Assembly: GCA_002633005.1 (NCBI GenBank)
Contig: NMRA01000274.1
Span: 103,817-167,816, forward strand
Source of the DNA: Phoronis australis
Taxonomy: Eukaryota > Phoronida > Phoronidae
Direction: 5' to 3'
DNA length: 64,000 bases
In this document: in pieces, positions 12,101 through 26,100 of the stretch
Layout: each line of letters opens with the position of its first letter
Numbering within the stretch: position 1 is the first letter of the stretch
The notes under the pieces: generated by a model
What the model was told of the DNA's origin: nothing
The model's input: the letters and a program-made list of their open reading frames with translations, nothing else
Database searches by the model: none
Translations under genes and position numbers: made by a program

Positions 12101-13391
12101 CTGTAACTGGTGGCAGTGTGGTCTGTTGAATAGATCTGAAAACAACGAGTGAGAAAGAGACACGGTAAGGTCATGGTACTGTGGACAGTATTTTGATAAA
12201 TGACACCAAAGTTCCTCCTCAGCAGTGAGCCATGAGGTGGTTTTGAGCAACACTGACAGCAGTTTGTTATGATGACACTGATAATATACTCTTGCGTTAC
12301 TCAGCAGAATTTTAGCGGACCAAAATGGAAATGAGTCTAACTTTTTGTGCTAAAGGTGTTTCCCACTTAAATCATTTCCCTTGTATTTTTTGTATTTTTA
12401 GCACTTGGGTGAGCTAAATAAATAAGGTAAAAACACAAAAGAAAAATGGTTCACTAGACCACACAAATATACAGATTATCCTGGAGGCGTTTCAAAACTG
12501 GGAACTTAGTAACTGTGTAAAATCTATTGCGTTTACTAAATAACAGGGTTTGACCGGGTCTCGAGATATGGGGGAGTTTCAGCTGTGGCACAAATCTTGC
12601 TGACTGCGGTTATGCTAAACCTATATAGCACCAATAAAGATGAGTGAAAATTTATTCCAATTTCTCAAAAAATGAAGATTAAGGAAAATCTTGATTCTAT
12701 TATTAGCGTGATTTGTACTGTGTAGATGTAACCAAAGAATACTTTTCAAAGTTCCCATTATTTACAGCAAGGTAAAAAATAGAAAATTGACAATTTTGAC
12801 TATTACTTTGGTGCGAAATAAGAAATGACCTATCGCCAGGATATTGAGTGACAGCTTAATTGACCAATCAGAACCCAGCATTCTTGACACACATTAGTTT
12901 CCAAACTGCCATTTTACCCGACAAACAACACATTGTCGGGTAAAACTCATTGTTTGGTGACTTTTTACAAGGAGGCGGAGCTTGCAATAGGTCAATTACT
13001 GCATGACCAGACAGGCATCTCCACAGACGCCCAAGCACATGGCTCCACAGATCAGAATAACATCAAGTCACACTCAACAGTGCAACTGTATTACAGAAGT
13101 ACTTAGTCTCAAAACGGTGCCAGTGAAACAGAGGGTTCACCCGAGTGTGCATACTCACAGAGGCGAGCGCCTTTCCCAGGGCGTCCGAGCTGCCCTGTGA
13201 CCTCGGCACCAGGTCGGGCCCGTTGGCAGCGGTGGCTGGCGACGAGGTGGCCGCCGTCCGACTGTGGGCATGGAAGGTGGAGAGGGGCGGGAGACCCGAG
13301 CTCAGCTCTGTTGTGTGGTAGCCACCCTGCCACGAGTGAAGCAAAGGCATTTATAAGGGGATCACTGACCTTGAAAGGGCATCAGTTATCA

Positions 13392-13431
<40 letters not shown>

Positions 13432-16400
13432 CAAGAATCCAAAAATTTTGAATAAGTGCTAACATGGCTTCTAAAAATCAGGGAAGAATTCAGGCACGTT
13501 TAGTTGAAAAGAATCCACACAATCCGCTGTACACATCATGAAACTAAATTTGTTACATGTCTCACAAATTCTCAACTTAACTTTCACAGTCCACTTTAAC
13601 AAACCATGAAAATCATGGAAAATACAACACTGTGGTTACAAAGGAGAGCCAACTGGTGTGTATTAAGAAAAATTGCAAACACAAAACCGCGCGGTCGTAT
13701 ACACGAGTGGGTCCACTTTCAGAAACTCCGACTACACAAATCACAGCCGGAACCAAGTTTTGATGAATACTCATTTACCAGTAATACACTAAACACGGAC
13801 AACCATCTCCAGTACACTGCCAATTAGAATGTTCAGGATTTCAGTCCAGCATACCAAACCTGATGAGAAACGGACACCGCACAAAACAGGCAAGACAAAA
13901 CCCTCATTTGCCGCTCAACAGGCAATTTGAAAGTGGCACTCACCAGTGAGTCGTGTGCTGGGTGATACGAAGAGGATGTGTGTGAATACTGCGTTGTACC
14001 GGGGTGCGAACTCGACGGCCAAGGCTCTGTAGCGTGTGTGCCTTCTGTAGATAGAGGGACATAGAATCAAGGATGGCAATACACCTGCCAGAGATGCGGA
14101 CAGATGCTCTGGCTGACGGGGACCACGGCATAAATATAGTGATTGTGCACACGTTCCTAAATGATGATTGGAGCCGGTGGAAAAGGTCGCAAATAGTTTT
14201 CACCTAATACTTTTCAAGGAGTGCGTGTATGCTTCTAAACAAAATTTCATAATAATAATATTGTCAAGTAATTAAACCATTTGAAGCTGCACAGCTTTAT
14301 TCTAGAGAATTAACTTAAGACAAGAAATATCTATTAGGGAACTTGCAAGCAGTTCATGAGTCACAAGTTTCAGAGACTGAGAAAAAACATAATACTTAAC
14401 TAACATAAAGACAGGGAAACAGGTCCCTCACCTTGATTTTTTAACTACTTCAACACATACAAACTGACAAATCTACAACTGAACGTTGCGCCTTTCCGAA
14501 ACGGGATGGGCAAAAATCACAGCATTTTTAAAACATGGACCACGGGCAATAGTCAGGGTTTTCCCCGAGCCAAAACATGAACGTTGTACAAATTTGTACA
14601 TCAAGCTTATTTGCTTATTTACAGAAACAAATATAACCTGCTGAGTATACCCTATTACTTCTACATCATATGTATGAAAAATAAACACAACTGTCCGATG
14701 ATATTTCAATCATTTGTCTTCTAAAGTAGACAAAATTACAGGTTTTTCAAATATGGCTCAAGATTGTAAACACGGCTCAGAACTTCTCAAATACATTTAA
14801 AAACACGGCTCAGAACTTCTCAAACACGGGGCAGCACCATATGTGAAAACATGTAGCGAGAACTCGATGATGCTTTCTCAAAAAAATGAACAAGACAACA
14901 TGGATATCGCATCATGCATTGGGAAACTTTCTGATCAGCAAATCAGATCGGGTCTTGTTAGTGCGACTGAATTGAGATATTTGCGCACACGTCAATGGAG
15001 GCCAGAATACTCAAAACATCTGTCATGACAGGAAAAATGATTTACCAAACTTTCTGGCATCCAACACAGTTCACAGAGAGCTGACATGCTAATCACCTGG
15101 ACGAACATTTCACGCAGTTTTGTAGCATTCTAGTAAGACAATTATCTCAGTTCAGTTTAGATTTTTTTTCTAAATTGTCCCACATATTTCTTTAAAAAAT
15201 TATTGGAAGACAGTGATCAAATTTGAACAGGATATTCTTTTCTATATTGACAAATATTTTTATTTAAGTCAGGACAAATTTCCACAAACCCCAATGTCTA
15301 CCAGTTGTTCGGAACACAGTGTTTTAAAATCACACTGTTATAATAAAAAACAACACTACACAATGAAAAACTGGATCTAATGTTGGGTATTTCACCATAA
15401 GTGTTCACATCTTTCAAGTAAACCACACAAAAATTTGCCTTTTTATAAAAAATATGTCAATGCCAAGTTCTTGACAATTAAGTGACATGCTCAAACATCA
15501 ATTTAAAATACCTTTTCCAAAAACTTTCTATATCACATCTCAGTCACACATAAAAATTTTTATTTTAGAAGCGTAGTACTTGCTGGCAGCAATGCAAGGA
15601 CAAAAACACCACTCATTCTTTTCAAAAAAAATCTAAATGCCAAGATCAAACCACTGGAATCGACCAAACAATTTCAAAATCAAAAGTACTAAATTGCAGC
15701 TCTTCAACGCACAAACATTCTTTTCTGCGCTTCCACCTGCGGAGGCATCATGGAAGATAAATGTTCCGACTTTGTATTGATAAACATGAAAGAAAATCTG
15801 TGTTGGTTCTAAAAATCCAATTTTCTCCCCGATTATGTAATCCCTGTCAAAGCCAACAGATGTTAGCATCCATCAATCAGCTTCTGGCAACTGTTGAAAC
15901 TAAAAAAATCTCACTTTAAACCATAAACATCTGGTACGGCAAGACAATCTTTCCGTAGGCACCCAGTGAATCTGTGTTCCGCGTTGCACAAAATGGTGAG
16001 ATGTGGTCACGGACAGCATTCACTTTTGTTCAGATGCACCTTTACGTAAAAATCATTTCCCCCCGTTTCAGTAGGAGTGGAGCAGATTTTAAACCACCAA
16101 TTTTGCTGTATCAAACCTGCATTTGCTCCATTAGCAACACCAATTCTTCGGCAAATGACGGTAGACATCATGCGCTCCCAATTCGTGTCAAAACCGCACA
16201 TCGAAACTTTTCCTGATCAAAAAAAATCTAGAATATCTAATTCCAGAAAAGTCAACATTTGTTATTTTTCCTCCAAGGTTTTTAATAGCATTCCGCAATT
16301 CCAAGTTTACCACCAGCAAACACAGTTAAAAGTCCATTAACTTTAAATACCAATATTCCAAGACTATGCTTACTACTCATGTGGGCAGTCGTAAACTTGT

Positions 16401-17087
16401 CATTGGCTTGGCATGGGAGAATTTGGCTAAAATATTTAGAGGCCATGTGCAGTTTACCAGAACTATTTACAAACTTGGCTTAGGTGCTGGCAATCCAGAC
16501 AACTGCTTGTTTAAATTAACATTCGCAGAAAATTCAATAAAATAAATATAAGTTTCTGTGCATTTACGTTTACGTGCCCACAAAGCAAAGAGAGAGAGAA
16601 AGAGAGAGAGAGAGAATCCTAAAGCCGATATCGGGCAACAACCTCCCCACGCTAATCTTCAACACCCAAATCCATGCCAAAACTTGTAATGACGTGAAAT
16701 CAACGTTCTCTTACCTGTGCCGAATATGTAGGAAGGAGAGGTGAATCGGGGCGAGTCGTGTGTGTACTCATCGGGGCTCCCAGAATATACCTGAAACAAA
16801 GTGCAAGGATGTTTAACCAGCCAACGGTATATCGCGTTCATTTCTCGCACCACAGTAAATCAACTGCCGCTTAACCGTAGAGCCAAGGACAAATCGGACA
16901 GACTCTTAAATCATGGTGGCCCATAAAAACGACTGCGCATCATTTGATCATTCAGTAATCAAGGAAATAACTGAATTTGATGTTAGCCGATATGACAAGC
17001 ACAAAGCTTTTAAATAAATTGCGAAAAACCAACACGAGGAAGTAAACNATAAGTTTCTGTGCATTTACGTTTACGTGCCCACAAAGC

Positions 17088-17126
<39 letters not shown>

Positions 17127-20100
17127 ATCCTAAAGCCGATATCGGGCAACAACCTCCCCACGCTAATCTTCAACACCCAAATCCATGCCAAAACTTGCAA
17201 TGACGTGAAATCAACGTTCTCTTACCTGTGCCGAATATGTAGGAAGGAGAGGTGAATCGGGGCGAGTCATGTGTGTACTCATCGGGGCTCCCAGAATATA
17301 CCTGAAACAAAGTGCAAGGATGTTTAACCAGCCAACGGTATATCGCGTTCATTTCTCGCACCACAGTAAATCAACTGCCGCTTAACCGTAGAGCCAAGGA
17401 CAAATCGGACAGACTCTTAAATCATGGTGGCCCATAAAAACGACTGCGCATCATTTGATCATTCAGTAATCAAGGAAATAACTGAATTTGATGTTAGCCG
17501 ATATGACAAGCACAAAGCTTTTAAATAAATTGCGAAAAACCAACACGAGGAAGTAAACCATCCCAGTCACTCGCACAAAAGGCTTCATTGGTTACTATGA
17601 CAACGCTCAAATCAAACGTGAACCAATTTTTATTTAATCAACAGAGTGACTGGCTCTCTGGAAAATCACAATGCCCAAAGCGAACGATTTCCAACAAATG
17701 GTAGTGGTGAAATGGAGAAGAATGTGGAGTGAAAATTCTCTCCGTTTCGATAAGTGCCCATGCATGCTTTGTCACAATTATCTTTTCGAGGACAGAATGA
17801 AAGCAAACAATGGACAGCAAGGTCATTGCATAACTAACTAGCCATAGGATTAAAATTATTCAACATGGGACTGAAATAATTGCTAAAATAGCCACTTTTC
17901 TCATTCAGTAGATGGCTACCACACAAACCACGGTTAGAAAGAAGAAGGCAGAAGAACTTGCTCAAGAGTTATTTCTGTTGAGAAATCTCACTCGTCTGCC
18001 GTACTGTGTTTGCAAACTGCGGAATTTTTTTACAATTCTGCATCAATAACGTGTAAATCTGATACTTTGAAAAGTAATTCTGGAAATAATCTGAAAGGAA
18101 AGGCGCCAAACTATATAGTGTGTTAAGATAAAGAACTGATCTAAATTTGACAAACGCAACAGAATCAAAGCACAATGCATACGTTTACCGGGCAAAGCTC
18201 AAACTACAACAAGGAAATACTGGAGCCCAACGGTTCAAAATCTTAGGATGGCTATGTCCGGAGAGCCTAGAACTAGAAACCAGAGAAAAATAATTTAATT
18301 AGCTTTATTTCCTTCTTTTTTCAGGAAATTAATTTATCAAAAACATTTTGGCCCTAAAAGCTTTTAAGCAAATACTTCCATCCCCTTTTCAGCAATGTGA
18401 GCAAATTTAATTGATAAAAACTGACTGTTCACACAGCTCATTTGCAGATTGCCTGAAGCCCGTATATGAAATATAATTATTGAAAAGAGGAACACAAGTC
18501 TTGTCCTGAATTGACCGAACGAGGATTTTTTCAAGTTTTAGATGAGTCCAAAGGACACCTTAAAATTCATTCAGTTATCTTGGCACGCGGACGACACAGT
18601 GTATATAATTGAAAAAAAAAACTATCCTTTCGAAAATACAAGGTTTCCTACAGAAAATATTACAGAAGCCCAGGCGCTAGTCACCCGTCTCACAAGATGG
18701 ATTGAGTAAAGAAAGGCCAGACCAACACTGACACATTTTTTGTTTCGTTTTTTTTTATAATAATTTACGTAATTGATTGGTAAACGGACAAGGTTGGGCA
18801 AATTTAGGACAATTTGCAGCCCTGAACAGGTACAAACTCTCCCTAGTGTGGGGACTTGAATCAAATCCAGAACTGTAATAACTTAGCCCCAGCATAAGAA
18901 CTTGCAGACACGAATGCACCAGAAAACATAGAATCGTATTCACTGGTACTTATGACAGACGCTCACAGAATTTGCAACCAAATCTCAATGATGAGCAACT
19001 GTGTCCTGAGTAACTCTAAAACATGCTAGAGCCTGATGACAATTTAATGTCATTTTCCTTATTCACACAGGAAATGGTGAGCCTGGCAAACAAGATTACC
19101 CAACCCCCTCACATAGGAATCTCTTGTTACCAGATCACCAAGGAGAACTATTCAGTCCTCCAGCCACTGGTTCGGGCAAACTCTAGGATCTCGGTGGAAT
19201 AAACTCTCAATTCAAGCGATAAGTCACATAAGCCCATAAAATTCTGCTAAACAAAAATCTTGACAAAAATGTATTAGAATTGTAATTGTCACACCAATAG
19301 CACAAAAAAGTTTCCTTTTTGCAGTCCTGAAAACGCCACTAAGAAATAATTTTCATATTAAATGCCAAGAGAAAAACATGTATCATTACAACACCTGATC
19401 AAAGTTTTCTTATAAAAAATATCTTCTACGACGTATTAGTTCAGGTTTTACACCTCAAGGAATGAACAATTTATTGCCGCCCTACTGAGATTTACCAGCA
19501 GACAATTGTTTAAATATATAATTTGAATTATATAGTACATTCTCAGAAAGGGCGAGGAGCAGAAGGAATGCTACAGGCCCATTCACCTGGTAATCAAGCT
19601 GATAATAATTATGTCATGACAGTCACAAAGCACAATCACCCATGGGGAAAACTTTGAGAGGGGGTCTTTGTCAGTTCTTGGTCTTCACCAGAACTGCTGT
19701 GACAGATCAGGTCAGCTGGCTTAGGCAATAACTGAAGGCCAGGGAAATATGTGAACAGACCTGTACAAGAATGTTGATTGGCGTTTGGAGGGACAGCAGA
19801 GAAACCAACACAAGGGATAAGACAACACTTGGCCTTCCTCAGTTCAGACTGCAGAACAGCGATATACCAAGAATACACCACACTGTGTGTTATCAGTGAT
19901 CTATCAAGGATGAAGACATGTTTAGTTCTGTCCAAAAATACATCAAATTTCGAACCCCTTGAACTTTAATAATCATGGTTATCACGGACAGCAGTTTGCT
20001 ACAATTGAAAGGATATTTTTACTAAATTGTAATTCGCCCAATATTTGAAATATGTTTCATCGGTAATCAGTTTCTCAGGCCCAAACATATCACGGTAAAG

Positions 20101-23100
20101 TATCTCAAAAATAACGCAGAACGTGACAGAACAGTCAAATTTCATGCTATCAAAATTTTCGACAAGAATAAACAAGAAGACAATTACCTGACTATTGAAA
20201 AAATTCACACAGTACGACTGTCATCATGATGAAATGTTGACATTTTTAGCAATACACTGAGCATCTAAAAAATGCAAAAAATCTTGGCCATTATCTTTGA
20301 GTGAATGTGAGAAAACGTAACCATAAATAAGTGACATTGCAGGGGTGAGATGGTGTTCAATAATGTAAAGTTCAGACAGACTGGACCTCTGATTTGTAAC
20401 AAGCACCTCACTTCAGGGACACTTGGAGTTACAATAATTCAGCACGGTAGTTCAGCAGTGGATCTTGATACGAGCCACAGATAAAAAAATCTAATAACAA
20501 GTTATGACAAAAAATTATTTTCAATTTTCAACCTAATTTCATCAATTTTATCGTTTTGAAGATGGCACACTGCACTCTTACCAAGCTATGCTGTTACTAA
20601 TTCCAGTCATTCCAACACATGTTCCTGTGCTTCTGGGAAAGACGAGTAAAACAATTCTACCACAGAAACGGTGCCCCGTTGGCATAGGATTATAGTTTTA
20701 CATTTATTTAACACAAGTTGTGCTTGCCACAGTGCTAAAACCACAAGCGGTTAGGTATTCAAGAGTCCCTTAAAATATACGCAATGCAGATAAACAAACC
20801 ACCATTCATTTTCCAAATAAGAAGAACTATCTATTGAATTTCAATAAAAACAGTTGACCATATTGACATCATCAGCAAAAAAGTACTTAAGCTTGACCCA
20901 ATTCCCACAACAGAACCAAACGAGGAATAATTTGACCGTTAATGGACTTTCAAGGAGAGCCGACTCATTTTGCAGTACCTGAAGTTGTAAATACGCATGG
21001 AGCTGTTTTAGTACTGGAAGACTCGATTTTCAAACCACAAATTGTAATTTGAAATCTTTCAGTCCTTGGGATGACAAAGCGAAGTCTGACCACACAGACG
21101 TTCAACTTTCTCCTGATTTTACAGATTTACCAAGAAAGCATCGTCACATTTGGGTTAAGCTGTGCTGGCAGTGTGTACTCCAAGCACTTTTCATTACATT
21201 TCTCAGTGTTTACAAACTAAAACTATAGTAATAACAGCCATCTGGTTCATTCTAAATTATCTTCTCTTGTTTCCCATTGATAGAAGTAGCTCAAGATTGG
21301 CCTCATTTGTCTAACATACATTATGCAATGTTCCATTGGACCGTGTTCGTTTTCGCACACCCATAGAAACTGAAACGGACCATAACGCTTTTGGAAGGCG
21401 GAACAACTAGAGCCAGTATTTGGAACCGTGGGATGAACACAGCTCTAAATGACAATGTTTCAACATTAAACTGCAGATTGGGGAATGCCAGTTTTATCAA
21501 AGGTATCATCTTTGCTACGACAGGAACACTGACAAAATGGGTCCCTAGGTTTTTATTAAGTTTCCGTGCCTCATACGTCACTATAATTTACCAATACCTC
21601 ATTTCTTGTATGTGATCTAACGACTGTGGGACCAGTCCATCATCCCACAGATGCAGTAGTCAAGCTTTCACAAATCAGAACACAAGGTGGCAAACAACAA
21701 AATTTTGGTTTTGCCAAAATAGCTAAGTAAAATATGTACATCTAAGAAAACTTGAACACTTCTTAGCAGAAACATTTTGTACAGCAAAGATCAGCAAATA
21801 ACGAGTTGGTGGCAAAATTTCTCTCTCTCCGTGAGAATCTTCTTTTTCTAGTTTAGATATTCTAGCTTTGGTACTTTTGCCGAGCCCAGGCTCAATATTT
21901 AGTCTATCTCAGCTTTGGCACTTTCTTCCACTCCATGCTCAATGTACGCCTTCACAACTCAGTGCCAGAAGAACAAAGGAGCCCTTCTCTCTCTCTCTGA
22001 TTGGGTCATCAAAGTGCACTACACTGCTGAGAGTGTTCCAACTGTTATGTAACAGAGGAAAGGAAGAAGAACAGTATCCCTGGCCTGGATGATGCCACTT
22101 TGGTTCAAAAGTCGACCTTTAGTTACTAGAGCACAGAAAGACAACTTTGGGAAAATGTAACTGGTTTATACAACATTTTAATAAAAACTGTGGCTTTTGC
22201 GATTCCACCGCATATTTTATCTATCTGATCAATCAATGTTTAGCATTTAATAAGGAAGTGTTGTCACTTCAAGGTTGGGAGATGATGACCCAGGAGCCAA
22301 TTTACCATTTGAATCGGATGAAAATCAAGGCTATCCAAACAGAGACACATTGCTCGCTTGCAGCGTTGTCCAGTGCATAAGTACCTAATTAATGAATGTG
22401 TTAACTAGCCAACAACATGGTTCTCCCCAAGCAAAAATTCAAAATGCAAATTCCACGCCATATTGTTGTGTTCTAATTTCTTTTATGTTAATTCACAAAA
22501 ACAGCTATTGCTTACATATTACATTCATGTCACTGTCATATTCAATGCAAAATAATAGATGTATGCGGCCAACTATGCAACACTTTTTCAACCGTTGTGT
22601 GAAGCAGAAAAATGGCTTCTCTAACATGGCTTCACATTTAAAATATGGCTCAGGGCTTTTCAAACATGGCGCAAAACATGGAGCAGCAAACTGTTTGATA
22701 GCATGTACGGGGAACACTGAAACTAGGTGGAAAGAACTGTACACCATGACGCGAGAGTTTTTGATTTTCCCAGTAAACTAGGGTTCCTTAATTCAAAGAT
22801 ACTCTTAAGACAAAACGCAAACAAATTTCAACTCGTGGAAATCAGCACTAAAACTTTTCTTCAAACAAGACTGCAAATGAGAAGTACGTCACACATCTTT
22901 ATCTCATATTCAACTTAAGTACCAAGATGGAAACTGAACAAACACAAAAATTGTTGATCAAGTGTTGATCTAGGCCAATGGACCACATGGCATCCATGCC
23001 CAGTGTGGCGCTACAATAACAAAGTGAGGGACAACGGGTGCAGGATGGCCTTTGTTTTAACCCTCCCAAGTGGTGCCAACAATGGGGAGGTATTCGTGGA

Positions 23101-26100
23101 GCGACGTGTGCAAGTAAAACAAGGGAGCCACTATTCCCAGGAATCTGCACGGGACAAAGGAAATCATGGTCGATACATTTCCTGTGTTGATCGTGTCCTA
23201 ACGACTTCACTGTTGTGCTATTTTTACAGGCAACATTTTGAGATTAAGGAGACCAAGATAAAATGTCCCAAATATTAACAATGGAGAGTTTGCCTACAAA
23301 TGAACGCCATGTCATATACATGACAGGCTATATTCACCTCACATAAGCTGGCTAAATGAAGGATTGCCACACTAGTCAATTTTGTCAGCACTGGTAGGTA
23401 ACTTAAAACTATGAGAGACCACCATCGACTGGCGTCAGTTGTTGTAAGGTAACATGGCTACTCAGCTCAGTCAACATTCTCAGAAGGTGACACACCACAC
23501 TTCATCAATATACACATGGAGTGAGTAGGCAAGACCATAACCATATGACTAGTAATGGACAGAGGACCAGCAGTTACAACATACTTTTTTAGTTCCAAGT
23601 GAAGTTTTGTTCTTAAATTATAATAAAGGGTATTTTCTTATACATAAGACAAAAGGAAATTGAATGAATTTAAGATCTGCCATTAGGCCGAAAGAGAGAG
23701 ACCCTTCCCTTGTTGTAGACTTTCAGAGATGTGATAATGGAGACAGTAATAATTACACATCACAGACAAAAGCATTCGCAAAATAACTAGATCATACCTG
23801 GTATGGTCGATAGTAAAACATCGTTAGTCACCAACCGAGCCCCGCGACAAATCCTCAGCCTGTCCCACAACCCAAACAGCACACAAAGAACAACGAATGA
23901 CGACTAGAGTTATCTAAATATCCAAGGTTGATAAAAACTCCAGAATTGCCCGGCCTGCCTTTGTGAACGGTCCACAGTTTTACCCTTCCACAGTGGAACA
24001 TGCAGCTTGCTGGCCTCAAAACTGATATTAAGTTACCAAGCAAATTCACTGTTTGTGGAAGCCATCACTTCACATCAAGGGGTGACAGATGGTACCAATT
24101 AACATACATTGCGAAGGAATTCCCCAACGCAATAAACAACGAAAGTTTAACAAAACAACGTTTTCTAAGCAAAAGAAAAAGTCACTTAAATTTCACTGCA
24201 TGAAAATATGTCTTTCGAAGACGAATCCTGCTTAAACCTGGCCACCCCTCAGCCCATTACCGGCAGCCATTTTGTGAGAAGATGGCCAAGTGAGACGGCC
24301 AGCTGGGCTCACCGGCTGGGTGTAAATTCCTGTCCAAGAAAGATCAACTGCACACAAAGTTAGTAATTAAATTCTTTAAGTATTGGGTTCCATAAAAAGC
24401 GGGTCAATTTTCAAACTAATCCTCAAGAAAAAAGAAAGTTAACAGAAACATAGTAGCATAGCAATTTACAGGAGAACATTGAAACCAATAAGCCTTGTAG
24501 AGACACAAGCCAACCCACTCTTGCCTAGTTGCCAGAGGTCCAACAGACGTAATCTATTGCTGGTGACAGGCAGCACAACTGGCCAGAGCAAAAAAACACC
24601 ACCGCATCACCACGAATCAGTTACATCGAGCTGGCTCAGTGGCTGTAGATCTGTTCTCTGCCAGCTTATGACTTCAGCATGTTGCCAGAGAGAGCAGAGT
24701 GGGGCAGGTGTCCATCGGGTGGAATCGAAATCATTGTTGACAGGAGAAAAACACAGATGTACAGACTGCACATCTGTGCTGGCGGGGTTTGGAACCTGCT
24801 ACCAGTTGTAGTACTACTACCACTACTATCAGCAGCACCAGGCCTTTCAGTCACTCACCAGTCAGTACTGAGACTGGTGATTGAACAGGAATGGAATGGT
24901 GTCAAGACAGAAAGAAATGAAGAGCCCTCAAAGAGCAGTTGATAACACTTTTGGCAGGCGATTGTCTGATCAGCGCGTAGTTTAACGCCAACTGGAGACC
25001 AGTGTAAAAACGAGATCAACTGAAATAAGAAGCTGACAAGATATTACGTGATGATCACTTCAGAGCACAATTCAATATTCCCACTTGTGACGCAATGGAC
25101 ACGAGACCACAGTACATGAAAGAGATGGTGCAAAATATAGAGAGCAGATGAGATGTTAGGACCCAACGGTCGATCAGGATATTTTTGTTACCTAAGGCAT
25201 TTTCAAGTGCTTTATAGGCAAAAGATGACGAGTGTGTTCTCATAGCACAACATAGGAAAGGCATTGTAGATTACAGTACTGCAAATCATTACAAAACTGA
25301 ATGTAGTTAACGCTCAACAATAAGACGCTCAACAATAAGACGCTAGTTTGTGTCGTCGGGGAAAAATATGTGCCACAGTTTATTTTCAGTACATTCCTCC
25401 TGAGATGACGAGAGACAGATGAACTAATGACTACAGACAAACTAGGACACTGTACCTCGGGGAAAGGGGACAGTCGTGGTTGCAGCAAGTGAGTGTTCAG
25501 CAAACACCACATGAATTTCACTCAGTCACAGAGCAGTTAACAGTCAGACAAAGAATCATTTTATGACAAAATTCTTGAACCACATTTCAAAGCAGACTTT
25601 CAATAGCGATCAATTATGGAAATTAGTCATTTAATTACCAATTCGTAAAATTACCATAAAATCTCGACAATTTCTGACAAAAAAAGTTATTTTTGGATTT
25701 CCATGCAGTTCAACGTAGTAGTGAATATCCAAAGATTTTCAAAATATTGTTCCCAGTAACTATGGTACAGGACGGGAAAATGGTGCAATATTTTTAGAGA
25801 GAAAAAATTTGAAAATAAAATTCCATGTTTCTGCCAAGTTGTGACCTAAATGGGGGAGTAAGGAAATTCCAGATCCAAAGTTGGCGCAAAGTCACTAAGA
25901 AATAAGATGAGCCCGAAAATGCAGACTAACAAGCAAAAATGGCATTTGAAACTTTAAAAAATGGCATTTGAAACTCAGTAAAAGGATGACTTTTCTTGAA
26001 ATTCAATTTTTAAAACATATACGAAAGTTATGCCATGATTCATGAAATAATCATTCCTAAAAACATACAAAAAATCCTCAGTGCTGTTTCGTATTTCTGA

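Larger units (their letters stand above)
11515..13158 (-). other. Introns flanking exon 10
   Basis: Apart from exon 10 (12057-12135), this stretch holds the fold-back element at about 12820-13000 and no other feature. Confidence 0.65.

Noticed and set aside
12912-12945. Hairpin as a bacterial-type terminator
   Set aside because: The sequence is an animal intron; the stem lies within a fold-back element.
23805-23880. Candidate minus-strand exon ending ACCAG/gtatga
   Set aside because: The in-phase frame contains TAA; other frames do not connect to exons 6 or 7.
24255-24325. Exon-like stretch on the minus strand (acceptor cttggacag, donors GCCG/gtgagc or GCCG/gtaatg) between exons 6 and 7
   Set aside because: The 17-nt version breaks frame and the 69-nt version meets TGA at codon 7 in the required phase. 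Exons 6 and 7 already join in phase.
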